A DNA stretch of 64,000 nucleotides from Nitrosomonadaceae bacterium (lineage in GTDB: Bacteria > Pseudomonadota > Gammaproteobacteria > Burkholderiales > Nitrosomonadaceae), in the NCBI GenBank assembly GCA_014190895.1, contig BJGV01000001.1, forward strand, positions 1 through 64,000, given 5' to 3'. Of the stretch, positions 38,743 to 50,342 are shown piece by piece. The notes beneath the pieces were generated by a model, which was not told the origin of the DNA, did no database searches, and saw only the letters and a list, made by a program, of their open reading frames with translations. Every line of letters starts with the position of its first letter. Within the stretch, counting starts at the first letter, position 1. The translations under genes and the position numbers were made by a program.

Positions 38743-40743
38743 TCAAGTTATGATCTTCTGAAGGAATGCTCTGTATCTGGCCAAAGCCCAGAGTGGAAAA
38801 TACTTTGAGTAGCCATGATATTTTAAGTAAAAGACTCGTGGAAATCCTGGTGCAGTGAACCACGGATCATCCCATAAATTGTCGTTTCCTTGCGTATGCA
38901 GAAGGTATCTAATGCCGCTCCTTACTTCTTGGCTAGCTGCCTCGCCTGCCGCCATCAAACCAAGTAACGCCCAAGCAGTTTGGAATGAAGTGCTTGTTTT
39001 AAAGGATCCTGCTAATTGTGGCTCAAAATAACTATCGTTACTTTCCCCCCACCCACCATCTTCACGCTGTACAGATTTTAGCCACTGCACAGCATGGCGG
39101 ATAGCGTTATGGTGAGAGTCTATCTGTGCCAACCGCAAAGCCTCCAGTACCGACCAAGTGCCATAGATATAGTTGCTTCCCCATCGCCCAAACCAAGAAC
39201 CATTTGACTCTTGTTCATTAAATAAGTAGGTCAAGCCTCGTTTTACCGTATTTTGATGTTCAGGTCTCCCATGTAGAGCAAGTAAACCTGTGCAACGGGC
39301 GCTGACGTCACTGGTAGGCGGGTCTAGTAATGCGCCATGGTCAGCAAATGGAATCTCATTAAGATAATAATAAGTGTTATCTACATCAAAAGCCGCAAAA
39401 CCACCGTTTTTAGATTGCATCCCATTAAGCCATTCAGTCGCCCGTATTAAACTGTTATGATAAATCTGTGGATCAGCCTGATGCATTGCCCAAGCGACTG
39501 CTGCGGTATCATCTAAATCTGGATAGTGGGGATTGGCATATTGGAAAGCCCAACCACCGCCAAGCAACGCAGGACTCTTTTCTTGCCAATCTGCAGGCGC
39601 ATCTAATATTTGCAATGGTACCAGCCAATCTAGAGCATCACGAATAGGTTTTTGATCCGCATTAATGTCTTCCTGCAAGGCAAGACTTGCAAGAACGGTA
39701 TCCCATACGGGTGATGTGCAAGGTTGGCACCAAACGCACTCCTCTTCATTCACTAATAGGCCTCGTAGAGCTTGACGACATTGTTCTCGGAGAGGGTGCT
39801 CGTAAGGATACCCTAGTAGAGCTAATGCCTCGCTGGCATTTACCATAGCCGGGAAGATTGCTCCCAGACCACATTCTCCGTTTAGTCGTTCTATGATCCA
39901 GCGTTCTGCACGATGCAATGCTAGACGGCGTAAAGCTTTTGGAATAAGCGATTCAAATAGTGAAGCGGCTCGTTCTATGAATAGAAATAAGTGATTGAGA
40001 CGGGTACGTACTGGGAAATAATTACGCTCTTCCTCAGGATTTATGTTAAATAACTCAGAGACGTTAATTTTACGTGGATTAGCAGCATGAGCTCTTAGGC
40101 TACATAAAATAGTTAACGGCACTGTCACAGTACGTGACCAGTAAGCAATTTTACTCAAATGGAATGGGAACCAACGAGGTAATAATATAATTTCTACTGG
40201 CATAAAAGGTACGCCACGCCAAGGAAGTTGACCATACATAGCAAGCAGTATCCGAGTAAATGCATTAGCACGCGCTGCGCCACCATGCTCCAGAATGGCT
40301 GCACGAGCCTGCGTCATATGCGTTGCATTAGGCTCATCGCCGACAAGTTTGAGCGCATAATAAGTTTTTATGGTACAACTTAAATCAAAGTGTCCACCGT
40401 AGTATAGAGGCCAGCCACCGTGCTTTGGATCTCTCTTATCACGAATAAATTGCGCTAATTTTTTCTCTAGATTAACATCTATTTCATTCATGAAATGCAT
40501 CATTAGTATGTACTCAGCTGGAATCGTACAATCCGCTTCAAGCGGAAAACACCAGTGACCATCTTCTTTCTGCAGAGACAGGAGGGCCGTACGTGCGGCA
40601 TTAAATTTACTTTCTAGTTGAGGCATATCTAGATCTAGATATGCCTCTGATTCTGATTGTTGTTTAGTAGTATAAATTTCTTCCATGCCAGCAAGACTAA
40701 TATTTTGTGTGGGCACTGTAACCATCTTATTGATATTTTCCAT
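38743..40743 (-). CDS. shc: Squalene-hopene cyclase
   Basis: Cyclises squalene to hopene and hopanol. At 666 residues it has the protonating acid motif DLDDTA at 409-414 (central Asp411), and repeated QW motifs, for example QSKNGGFAAFDVDNTYYY near 455 and QREDGGWGESNDSY near 572-585. It is an inner-membrane monotopic enzyme. Its ATG overlaps the stop of the MlaA-like gene (TAATG), so the two are translationally coupled. Also named hpnF. Confidence 0.97.
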   Translation of the reverse strand: MENINKMVTVPTQNISLAGMEEIYTTKQQSESEAYLDLDMPQLESKFNAARTALLSLQKEDGHWCFPLEADCTIPAEYILMMHFMNEIDVNLEKKLAQFIRDKRDPKHGGWPLYYGGHFDLSCTIKTYYALKLVGDEPNATHMTQARAAILEHGGAARANAFTRILLAMYGQLPWRGVPFMPVEIILLPRWFPFHLSKIAYWSRTVTVPLTILCSLRAHAANPRKINVSELFNINPEEERNYFPVRTRLNHLFLFIERAASLFESLIPKALRRLALHRAERWIIERLNGECGLGAIFPAMVNASEALALLGYPYEHPLREQCRQALRGLLVNEEECVWCQPCTSPVWDTVLASLALQEDINADQKPIRDALDWLVPLQILDAPADWQEKSPALLGGGWAFQYANPHYPDLDDTAAVAWAMHQADPQIYHNSLIRATEWLNGMQSKNGGFAAFDVDNTYYYLNEIPFADHGALLDPPTSDVSARCTGLLALHGRPEHQNTVKRGLTYLFNEQESNGSWFGRWGSNYIYGTWSVLEALRLAQIDSHHNAIRHAVQWLKSVQREDGGWGESNDSYFEPQLAGSFKTSTSFQTAWALLGLMAAGEAASQEVRSGIRYLLHTQGNDNLWDDPWFTAPGFPRVFYLKYHGYSKYFPLWALARYRAFLQKIIT

Positions 40744-41825
40744 TAATTTCCATTCGAGATATTTTTAGTTGCCAAATCAGATTGTGTGTCAATCTCTAAT
40801 TTGTCACGAGATTCATTGGTTTGAGTACTGATATACGGAACATTTACTTCGATCTCATGTTTTATAGGTGGACAATCTATCATGTTACTGGCACTGAAAG
40901 TGTTCTGAAGATTGCCTTCTGCATTCTGCAAAAAAGATGGCTGTTTAATTTCATCAACAAGCAGAATTTGCTGTACGAGTTCCCTCTGGCAAGGTTCAGT
41001 AGGTTGAGCCGCTTCTGGATCATCTGATGCAATAACTTCTGAAGTATCGATATCAGAATAATCTCCAGATGATACATTGCCATCTTGAACGAGATGCTTG
41101 CGTTGCTGTAGATAAGCCTCACGCACAAACAGATAAGGGTCGAGTGCCGCCTCATCACGAATACGTAATGAGTCAGACACCTGGGCTCTTTTATCAACAG
41201 CTGCAAGAATACCCAAAGGTACAAAGATTGGCGCGCCTACTATGTAGCCCGCATAGGTCAAAGCATTAGAAACAATAGTCATGGGTATGCTTGCTATATC
41301 ACGGCTGCTACTAGGCCCAAGAAAGGGAAGAAACATGTAAGACTTAGTGTCAACACCCCAGGCGCCAAGCGTTTGCCCAAAATCCTCATCATGTTTCTTT
41401 AGGCCCACAGATGTTGCTACATCAAAAATTCCCAATAGACCAACAGTAGAATTCATGAAGAAGCGTAAACTGTCCTGAAATCCCTGAATCAGTTTACCTT
41501 GCAAAAAATCATTCAAAATTACGTTAGGATACGCGAGGTTGCTATAAAAATTTCCGACTGAATTCTGAATAGGGCGAGGTATGTATTTAATATAAGTATT
41601 AGTAATTGGCGCCATAAAATAATTATCTACAGCATCAGTGAATGAGTAGAATTTACGATTAAAATTTTCATAGGGATCAATTGGGACAGTATCTACAGCA
41701 CCCAGAGGATTGCTACTTGGATCTTCGGGAGTAATTTTTTGATTATCGTGTGGTACGGAGGCGCACCCTACAAATAATGTAGTCCAAAGTAATAATAGAA
41801 AAATGATTCGATTGTGATATTTCAT
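40743..41825 (-). CDS. mlaA: MlaA/VacJ-like outer-membrane lipoprotein with long C-terminal tail
   Basis: From the ATG at 41825, 360 residues. A lipoprotein signal ends at LFVGCAS (Cys about 22). The MlaA domain follows: DPYENFNRKFYSFTDAVDNYF near 47-67 and GVDTKSYMFLPFLGPSSSRD near 157-176, ending around 245. The remaining ~115 residues are acidic and low in structure, longer than the usual ~250-residue family. MlaA proteins form a lipid-selective channel at the outer membrane. Its place between hpnN and shc, coupled to shc, suggests work on hopanoids instead of, or as well as, phospholipids. Confidence 0.9.
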   Translation of the reverse strand: MKYHNRIIFLLLLWTTLFVGCASVPHDNQKITPEDPSSNPLGAVDTVPIDPYENFNRKFYSFTDAVDNYFMAPITNTYIKYIPRPIQNSVGNFYSNLAYPNVILNDFLQGKLIQGFQDSLRFFMNSTVGLLGIFDVATSVGLKKHDEDFGQTLGAWGVDTKSYMFLPFLGPSSSRDIASIPMTIVSNALTYAGYIVGAPIFVPLGILAAVDKRAQVSDSLRIRDEAALDPYLFVREAYLQQRKHLVQDGNVSSGDYSDIDTSEVIASDDPEAAQPTEPCQRELVQQILLVDEIKQPSFLQNAEGNLQNTFSASNMIDCPPIKHEIEVNVPYISTQTNESRDKLEIDTQSDLATKNISNGN

Positions 41826-41984
41826 GTTTAACGTAGTGAATAAATTTATATCAGGATAGTATAAAACTGAGATTGTGAGATTCAGAATGCTCGGCAGGAA
41901 AGATTGACAAGATTTAGCATAACATGTCACATATATAATAACAAAGCCATGCCGGCACTACATGCACCTACATTGCTTGCGCAT

Positions 41985-44642
41985 TTATAAGTGACTTATA
42001 GTTTTATTATTTTGAGTTGGAATTTTTAGTATTGTAGGCAATATTAAAAGAGTGCAGATTAAGGTAAAAGTTAATCCTACAGTGAGCAATATTCCCATGC
42101 TAGCAGTACCTTGATGTGATGAGAACATCAGACTTGCGAAATCAACCAAAGCAGTGAGAGCGCTATAAAAAATCGCACGAGCAGTACTGCTGTGCATCAG
42201 AGTCCCGCTAATTAAATCATTATTACGGCTTCGGTGCACCATGTGCAGACTACTATCGATACCAATGCCTAGTAAAAGTGGTAATGCAATGATGTTAGCA
42301 AAGTTAAAAGGTACATCTAACAAGACGGTAAAAGCGCCTGTGAAGGCACTGGATAATAGTAACGGAATCATTACGAGTAAAGTGTACTTCACACTACGTA
42401 GTATTAATAAAAGTGCTATTAAAATCCCTACTAATGACAAAGAAAAAGCCTCAATAAAAGCTTGGACTACAGCTTCACCAGCTTCTAAACTTATTATTGG
42501 TGCCCCAGTGGCTTGCGGTGCCACCTGTTGAATTGACCGTACAAATTTTCGCAATTTCTCATTATCATTGATATCCTCTTTTGGATAAATTGCAATCCGA
42601 TACTCTCCAGTTTGACTATGCCAACGATTACTTAGTGATACCGGGAGATCTTGTTCATTAAATATAACAGCCTCGCTAGAGGTACGCAGATGCTGTAGAG
42701 CAATTGGTAACATAGTAAGCAGATCGCTTTCTAATGAGTCTAATAAAATATTTCCATCATTACTACTCACTGTATCGAGACGAGTGAATAGTTGGATAAG
42801 TGATTTTTTCAGAGTTCGCACAGATTCCGATGCAGAATGATCGGGTTGTTTCTCAATGAACTGATCTAGTGCGGCACTCAATTCATTTAGAGCATTACGC
42901 TGCTGTGCTGAAGTGTGTTTACTTTTTATGGGTGGCCATATTGATAAAGTAATGGGCCCCGTTATAGCCGCCATTTCCTCAATTAAGAAAATCTTTTCTT
43001 CTTGTTGCGTCGGCACGAAATCGATAATTGTTACCACTTTATTTACTTCAGGAAGCGCTCTGAATTGCTGCGTTAGACGTTCCGCCTCTTTACGATTTTT
43101 GGCAACCATAATTGCGTGCCAGGGTGAATTATCGACTACCGAGATGAGTTCTCGGAAAGTTTGTATTGCTTGTCCTGTTGGATCCTGCATATTGAAAAGA
43201 TTATAATCAAACCTCACCTTTGGTAGCATTACTACGGTAGAAAATAATGCTAAAAGAGTTAAACTGTACGTTAATTTACGCCATCTTAGTAATGATTCAA
43301 GTACTCCGCCAAGAGATTTTTTAACAGTTAATTCTTTTATAGATTTTTTTGGTAAGTAGCGTAGTAATGCAGGACCTATGGTCAAAGTCACCAGCAGACT
43401 AATTAACATCCCTGTGCCCGAGATTATTCCGAGCTCTGCTACCCCGCTATAATGAGTCGGTATAAATGCGTAGAAACCGATTGCATTGACAATAGTGCAT
43501 GCAGTAAGTGCGCTCCCGGCTTCCCCTCCGGCTTTATACGTTACTTTTTCTACAGGCAGATTAGTCTCCAAGATCTCGTGATATCTTAGTAAGAAATGAA
43601 TAGCAAAATCTGCACCAAGACCTATGTATAACACCGCAAAAGCAATGGAGATGACATTCAAGTGACCAATGGCAACGGTAGCAAAAGTAGCAGTTAAGAT
43701 TAGACCCAGGGTTAGACAGAGTAGAACAGCCAGTACCATTCCGGCAGCGCGCATTGCACAGTAGAGGACTATCACTACCATTAAGAATGTGAGTATTCCA
43801 GCATATTCCATGCCATTGATTGAGCTTCTAAGTTCTTCATCAGCTAATGCCGCTTCACCAGTAATGCGTATTCGTATTGGACTATTGTCCATTAAACCAG
43901 CATCTTTAGCCGCAGCATGTATCGCCAAAATAGATTGCTCAGCTGGAAATATTTGAGTGTAATTTAACCTCGGTTTAACTATAATTAATTCTCGGTATTT
44001 TTTTTTCTGAGGATCCCCGTGAAATAGAATTTCCCATGATAATACTCGTGGGATATCTGTAAGTTTAGCCTCCACAGTTGTACTCATGCCATTGAGCACT
44101 GGTGTTAAATCTAGATTTCGTCCTTTACGTAATTCTCCTATCGCCTCAGATAATACAGAAGCAAAGTTCTGTAGGCTGGGATCTTTAGCAATACGGGCGA
44201 TTAGAGGTTGTGCCGTTGCTAAGCGATCAGTGATTCTTTCTAATTCTGGGATATCTTTATAAAGTAAACCATTCTTCTCGAAGAAAGGGTCTATATTTGC
44301 GGGGTAAACATCATAAAAATTTATGGCATCTTTCTTTAGAAGTGTCGCAAGACGATCAGCAGTGACATAGGCTTGTTCTGGCGTAGGAGCCTCAAGTACC
44401 AACAATAAATTATTCATATCTTGAGGAAATATTTTATTGTAATGCTTGATATGGGCACGAAACGGTAGATCCTCGGAGAGCATATCCGTAGTATCGGTGT
44501 TCATACCTAAGTTGCGAGAAATGTAGACGGTGCATGCTGCGGCAATGAGCAGCATTAGAAAGAGAACCCATGGAGCATGACGATAAGAAGCAGAAGTCCA
44601 GCGTGCAAAAGCTTTATAGAGATGGCTTTTTGAAGCTTCCAC
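41985..44642 (-). CDS. hpnN: Hopanoid transporter HpnN (RND/MMPL family)
   Basis: An 885-residue RND-type inner-membrane protein with two sets of six membrane segments, the first set around 275-430 and the second around 720-880, each preceded by a periplasmic domain. GLGADFAIHFLLRYHE near 345-360 and LGIGIDSSLHMVHRSRNN near 795-812 are the paired family motifs. HpnN is known to move hopanoids to the outer membrane in Rhodopseudomonas. It lies between hpnM and the MlaA-like gene on one strand. Confidence 0.93.
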   Translation of the reverse strand: MEASKSHLYKAFARWTSASYRHAPWVLFLMLLIAAACTVYISRNLGMNTDTTDMLSEDLPFRAHIKHYNKIFPQDMNNLLLVLEAPTPEQAYVTADRLATLLKKDAINFYDVYPANIDPFFEKNGLLYKDIPELERITDRLATAQPLIARIAKDPSLQNFASVLSEAIGELRKGRNLDLTPVLNGMSTTVEAKLTDIPRVLSWEILFHGDPQKKKYRELIIVKPRLNYTQIFPAEQSILAIHAAAKDAGLMDNSPIRIRITGEAALADEELRSSINGMEYAGILTFLMVVIVLYCAMRAAGMVLAVLLCLTLGLILTATFATVAIGHLNVISIAFAVLYIGLGADFAIHFLLRYHEILETNLPVEKVTYKAGGEAGSALTACTIVNAIGFYAFIPTHYSGVAELGIISGTGMLISLLVTLTIGPALLRYLPKKSIKELTVKKSLGGVLESLLRWRKLTYSLTLLALFSTVVMLPKVRFDYNLFNMQDPTGQAIQTFRELISVVDNSPWHAIMVAKNRKEAERLTQQFRALPEVNKVVTIIDFVPTQQEEKIFLIEEMAAITGPITLSIWPPIKSKHTSAQQRNALNELSAALDQFIEKQPDHSASESVRTLKKSLIQLFTRLDTVSSNDGNILLDSLESDLLTMLPIALQHLRTSSEAVIFNEQDLPVSLSNRWHSQTGEYRIAIYPKEDINDNEKLRKFVRSIQQVAPQATGAPIISLEAGEAVVQAFIEAFSLSLVGILIALLLILRSVKYTLLVMIPLLLSSAFTGAFTVLLDVPFNFANIIALPLLLGIGIDSSLHMVHRSRNNDLISGTLMHSSTARAIFYSALTALVDFASLMFSSHQGTASMGILLTVGLTFTLICTLLILPTILKIPTQNNKTISHL

Positions 44643-44673
44643 TATTACCGGTCGTCCTTAAAACAGTCAATTT

Positions 44674-45309
44674 TTATTTTTTCTTGATCAGAGCAATCTT
44701 CTCGAAGAGCATCTCTAGGAGCGATGGGAAACCTTTTTTTTCAAGAATCGAGCGGTACTCGGAACGTTTGAGTGCAAGGTCACTGACACCATTAGCCAGA
44801 GTATTTGTAATTCGCCAGGCGCCTTTTTCTTGACGTAGAATGTAATCAAATCCGATAGTGTCCCCATTTTCTTGAATTAATTGACTGCGTACTAATACTT
44901 GATCTCGAGGTATATCTCTTTGTTCTAAAAATTCAAAGCGCTCATTGTTATAGCTTTTAAACCATCCAGCATAAGTGCCGATACTTAACTTTCGAAAGGC
45001 TTCAATAAAGACATGCTGTTGTTGGGTATCTAATTTAATCCAATGACCTCCAAGAATAACATGTGCAATATAATTTAGATCATGAGAGCGATCAATCACA
45101 GGTGCTAGAAGATCAAAACGACCCTGATAATCTAATTGGCTTCCCTCTTGCATCGATTTGAGTAGGGTATCTTGAAGATGTTCTACAATTTGTCTTGGAT
45201 TATTAATACTCAGACTTTGAGACCAAGAATAGGATACAGCTGTAAACATTAACACAGTCGTCATTATCAGTACGTGCATAACAGCTTTAATTTGGAACGC
45301 TATTCTCAT
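44674..45309 (-). CDS. hpnM: HpnM, MlaC/Ttg2D-like periplasmic lipid carrier
   Basis: A 211-residue protein with a signal peptide (about 1-32) and an MlaC domain, including DRSHDLNYIAHVILGGHW near 74-91 and FDYILRQEKGAWRITNTLANGVSD near 155-178. MlaC proteins bind lipid tails in a deep pocket and ferry them through the periplasm. Its position 31 bp before hpnN in a hopanoid operon identifies it as HpnM. No mlaD, mlaE or mlaF is present, so it should work with HpnN and not an MlaFEDB complex. Confidence 0.9.
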   Translation of the reverse strand: MRIAFQIKAVMHVLIMTTVLMFTAVSYSWSQSLSINNPRQIVEHLQDTLLKSMQEGSQLDYQGRFDLLAPVIDRSHDLNYIAHVILGGHWIKLDTQQQHVFIEAFRKLSIGTYAGWFKSYNNERFEFLEQRDIPRDQVLVRSQLIQENGDTIGFDYILRQEKGAWRITNTLANGVSDLALKRSEYRSILEKKGFPSLLEMLFEKIALIKKK

Positions 45310-45364
45310 GAGCTAAGGAGAGAATCTGTCTAGCAGTTAGTTAAGGACTTGTAGTGTCTGCAAT

Positions 45365-46474
45365 TTATCTAATAATCGTGATAGGAATTCCGGAAATCTT
45401 ATTTCGATTATTTAGTTCTTCGGTAACCCATTTAGGAACTGGTTCAGCAACCATTGTCCCTGAGGTTTTTGGGCCTCGGATAGACGTAAATAGTCCTTTG
45501 AATGGGTGTTGTAGCATATCTTCAACTGCAGTTGCTTCATAACCACAGTGAGCCATGCATTGCGCGCATTTTGGATTGTTAGTGTTACCGTATTTTTCCC
45601 AAGGCGTGTCTTCCAGAAGCTCTTTGAAACTAGATGCGTATCCTTCATCTGATAACAGATAACATGGTTTCTGCCAGCCAAAAACATTGCGGGTTGGATT
45701 GCCCCATGGGGTGCAATCATAACTCTGATTACCCGCCAAAAAATCAAGATATAACGTGGAATGATTTAGTTTCCAATTACGTTTTTTGCCGATCTTGAAA
45801 ATCCCTCGAAATAGATTTTTAGTGTCTTTACTTTTAATAAAGACGTCTTGCTGAGGGGCTCGTTCGTAGCTGAATCCGGGCGCAATTGTTGCGCCTTCAA
45901 TACCGAGAGTCATAGCGTAATCTAAAAATTCAGCAACATCTTCTGGAGTTTCACCTTGAAAAAGGGTGCAATTTACAGTGACCCTAAAACCTTTCTCAAC
46001 AGCTATTTTTATCGCCTCAACGGCCCTATCAAAGACACCTTCTTGGCAAACTGAGGCATCGTGTCTTTCTTGCATTCCATCTAGGTGAATGGAGAAAGTC
46101 AGGTAAGGAGATGGAGTGTAATCATCAATTCTTTTCTTTAGTAATAAAGCATTCGTACAAAGATAAATATATTTTTTTCGAGCAATAATACCGGCTACTA
46201 TTTGTGGCATTTCTTTATGTATGAGTGGTTCCCCACCTGGAATAGAAACCATTGGCGCATCGCATTCATCCACGGCCTGCATACATTCTTCAAATGACAA
46301 ACGTTTGTCTAGAATTTCGTCAGAGTAATCTATCTTCCCGCAACCACCGCAGGCCAAGTTGCAACGAAATAAAGGCTCCAGCATTAGAACCATGGGGTAC
46401 TTCTTAACCCCCCTTAATTTCTGTTTTATCAGATAGCTACCTACGGCTAGTTGTTGTCGTAAAGGCACCCCCAT
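45365..46474 (-). CDS. hpnH: Adenosyl-hopene transferase HpnH (radical SAM)
   Basis: Adds the adenosyl group of SAM to the hopene C30 position, the first step in extending the side chain. At 369 residues, the radical-SAM cluster cysteines are Cys38, Cys42 and Cys45 in CNLACGGC, and the N-terminus MGVPLRQQLAVGSYLI is typical. A second Cys-rich region (CAQCMAHCGYE near 311-321) is also usual. First gene of the hopanoid run, 55 bp before hpnM, with tRNA-Leu just upstream on the same strand. Confidence 0.95.
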   Translation of the reverse strand: MGVPLRQQLAVGSYLIKQKLRGVKKYPMVLMLEPLFRCNLACGGCGKIDYSDEILDKRLSFEECMQAVDECDAPMVSIPGGEPLIHKEMPQIVAGIIARKKYIYLCTNALLLKKRIDDYTPSPYLTFSIHLDGMQERHDASVCQEGVFDRAVEAIKIAVEKGFRVTVNCTLFQGETPEDVAEFLDYAMTLGIEGATIAPGFSYERAPQQDVFIKSKDTKNLFRGIFKIGKKRNWKLNHSTLYLDFLAGNQSYDCTPWGNPTRNVFGWQKPCYLLSDEGYASSFKELLEDTPWEKYGNTNNPKCAQCMAHCGYEATAVEDMLQHPFKGLFTSIRGPKTSGTMVAEPVPKWVTEELNNRNKISGIPITIIR

Positions 46475-46569
46475 AATTACATTCCTTTTTCTATTTTAAC
46501 GAATCAATGATTTATGTGAATAAAACCTCTTAATTTCCTAAAATCCGTAGCGTTCTCTCTGTCTTTTTA

Positions 46570-46656
46570 TGGTGCCGGGAGGGGGAATCGAACCCCCATG
46601 ATGTCACCATCGCGGGATTTTGAGTCCCGTGCGTCTACCAATTTCGCCATCCCGGC
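46570..46656 (-). tRNA. tRNA-Leu (anticodon CAA)
   Basis: 87 nt with encoded CCA and a long variable arm, as for leucine. Acceptor stem GCCGGGA/TCCCGGC, discriminator A. The anticodon stem CGGGA/TCCCG holds CTCAAAA, giving CAA, which reads TTG. No terminator was recognised between it and hpnH, 96 bp downstream. Confidence 0.95.
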
Positions 46657-46875
46657 AAAGTTTGTCGCCCAAAGTGACATCCTGAGAATTGTTTTTTGTA
46701 AATATCCAGCAAGCCGATTTACTATAAAAATTACTTATTAATCTAATCTCTAATTTTAACTTAAAGTATTGAATAAATCTAGACTACAGAGCAGGCAGAC
46801 CACAAATGGGAAGAAAAAGAGTGCGGCATTTTATATCTATAATTTTTACAATATAAGATTTTACATTTTAAGTAA

Positions 46876-47970
46876 TCAAAAATTTATCGCTAAAGCGGTT
46901 GTTAGAAATGTGTTGGTATCTGCGGTATTGCCATTATGCCTACCAAAGACTTTATCTTTACTGGTTAATGCCCTGGCTTCAATTCTCCAGATGAGGTTTT
47001 TTGTGATGTGATAATCAAAGTTGGTTGAAAATCCCCATGTTTTAAAACCATTAGGTGTCTCAGATGCAATAATTACACCATTCTTGTCATTATAGTACTC
47101 TGTTCTAACAGCAATAGCAGCTTTCTCCGTTAACTCATATCTTAAGATCAATGTTGGATTGAACCATATGTTCATGGCCGATGAATTCAGATCTTTTTGT
47201 TCGGCTCCGATATCGAAACCAACGATTGCATCCCATCCATTTTGTAGATCTAAGAAGGCATAGAAGTTATGCAGGTAACGCATTTTCCTAGTATTATCAG
47301 GCTTGTCAGTACCAATAAATGTACTGCTGTTTAATGTCACTCTCGAGGAGGGTTTATAAGTGATTTGGGTACCAAATGCAGGAAGCGTGTTGCCATCTAA
47401 AGGCTGAATGCGTTGCCAACCACTGAGAATTAATGCACTTAGAAATAACTTCCCATCATTTGATGTGCTGCTTATTTTGGTACCAGCTTCAAAATAAGGA
47501 GTATTTTCTCCCTGCATGCTTCTAGTTAAATTAAAGTGCTCTTTACCAATAGCGTTCTCGAAACCAATGTGTGATGTAAAGATACCTACATCAAGCCACA
47601 CATTATTCTCTTTTAAAAGCAGTACGCCGATATTCCCCTCATAAAGATTCTTTAGTAGACTAGATTCTGCTGCATAATTAGTGCGCATATAGCTACCAAG
47701 ACCTAATGCAAGATTTGCCCTGATGTTTTCTGTATCGTACGATCCTTTAATAAAAGCTAAATTTAACGAGACCTCATCATTCTTGTTGTGGTTGACAAAA
47801 AATGATGGTTTCTTATGATTCATAGAATTGTTTAGATCAACAGAATAATACCCCTCAGCGTAACCACTAATAGTAAATGGGGATGACAGCTCGCCTTTAG
47901 TTCCGGTATTTTCTTGTGCATGAACTCCTAGGCTTGTCAGCAACCAGAGAATTAGTAGAATATGTTTCAT
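46876..47970 (-). CDS. Outer-membrane beta-barrel protein (BBP2/OmpL-like porin)
   Basis: 364 residues with a signal peptide ending VHA-Q (about 1-18) and alternating beta-strand pattern throughout, ending in Phe as outer-membrane barrels do. FTISGYAEGYYSVDLN near 32-47, FVNHNKNDEVSLNLAFIKG near 57-75 and FKTWGFSTNFDYHITKNLIWRIEAR near 312-336 resemble the putative beta-barrel porin-2 proteins that I know mainly from Bacteroidetes. AAGG lies 4 nt before the start. It probably forms a porin; substrate unknown. The Bacteroidetes-like style suggests transfer, not proven. Confidence 0.8.
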   Translation of the reverse strand: MKHILLILWLLTSLGVHAQENTGTKGELSSPFTISGYAEGYYSVDLNNSMNHKKPSFFVNHNKNDEVSLNLAFIKGSYDTENIRANLALGLGSYMRTNYAAESSLLKNLYEGNIGVLLLKENNVWLDVGIFTSHIGFENAIGKEHFNLTRSMQGENTPYFEAGTKISSTSNDGKLFLSALILSGWQRIQPLDGNTLPAFGTQITYKPSSRVTLNSSTFIGTDKPDNTRKMRYLHNFYAFLDLQNGWDAIVGFDIGAEQKDLNSSAMNIWFNPTLILRYELTEKAAIAVRTEYYNDKNGVIIASETPNGFKTWGFSTNFDYHITKNLIWRIEARALTSKDKVFGRHNGNTADTNTFLTTALAINF

Positions 47971-48153
47971 TAACCTTGTCTGTAAATTGACGGAGTTATA
48001 ATGTGCATTAATATAGATAGCGCGACTTTATTGTACTTGAACATACCCTACTTATTTTTTTAACGCAGAACTATATTTCTGCTAGATACAATAAAAATGA
48101 TAGCCACAAATAAATGAACAATAATTCATGAAAGCAAGATCATAAAGCATCGG

Positions 48154-48159
48154 TATAAT
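48154..48159 (+). promoter_or_regulatory. Candidate -10 box immediately upstream of queA
   Basis: Perfect TATAAT ending 7 nt before the queA ATG, with no ribosome site between. The -35 region at 17 bp is weak. If used, transcription would start at or next to the ATG, giving a leaderless mRNA. Confidence 0.4.
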
Positions 48160-48166
48160 GCGTTAA

Positions 48167-50307
<2,141 letters not shown>

Positions 50308-50342
50308 AATAACTTTTTTGTAAAATTATCTTCGGAGAATTT

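Noticed and set aside
40880-41224. 114-codon open frame inside the mlaA tail (same strand, other frame)
   Set aside because: No start signal and no recognisable fold; it arises from the low-complexity tail region.
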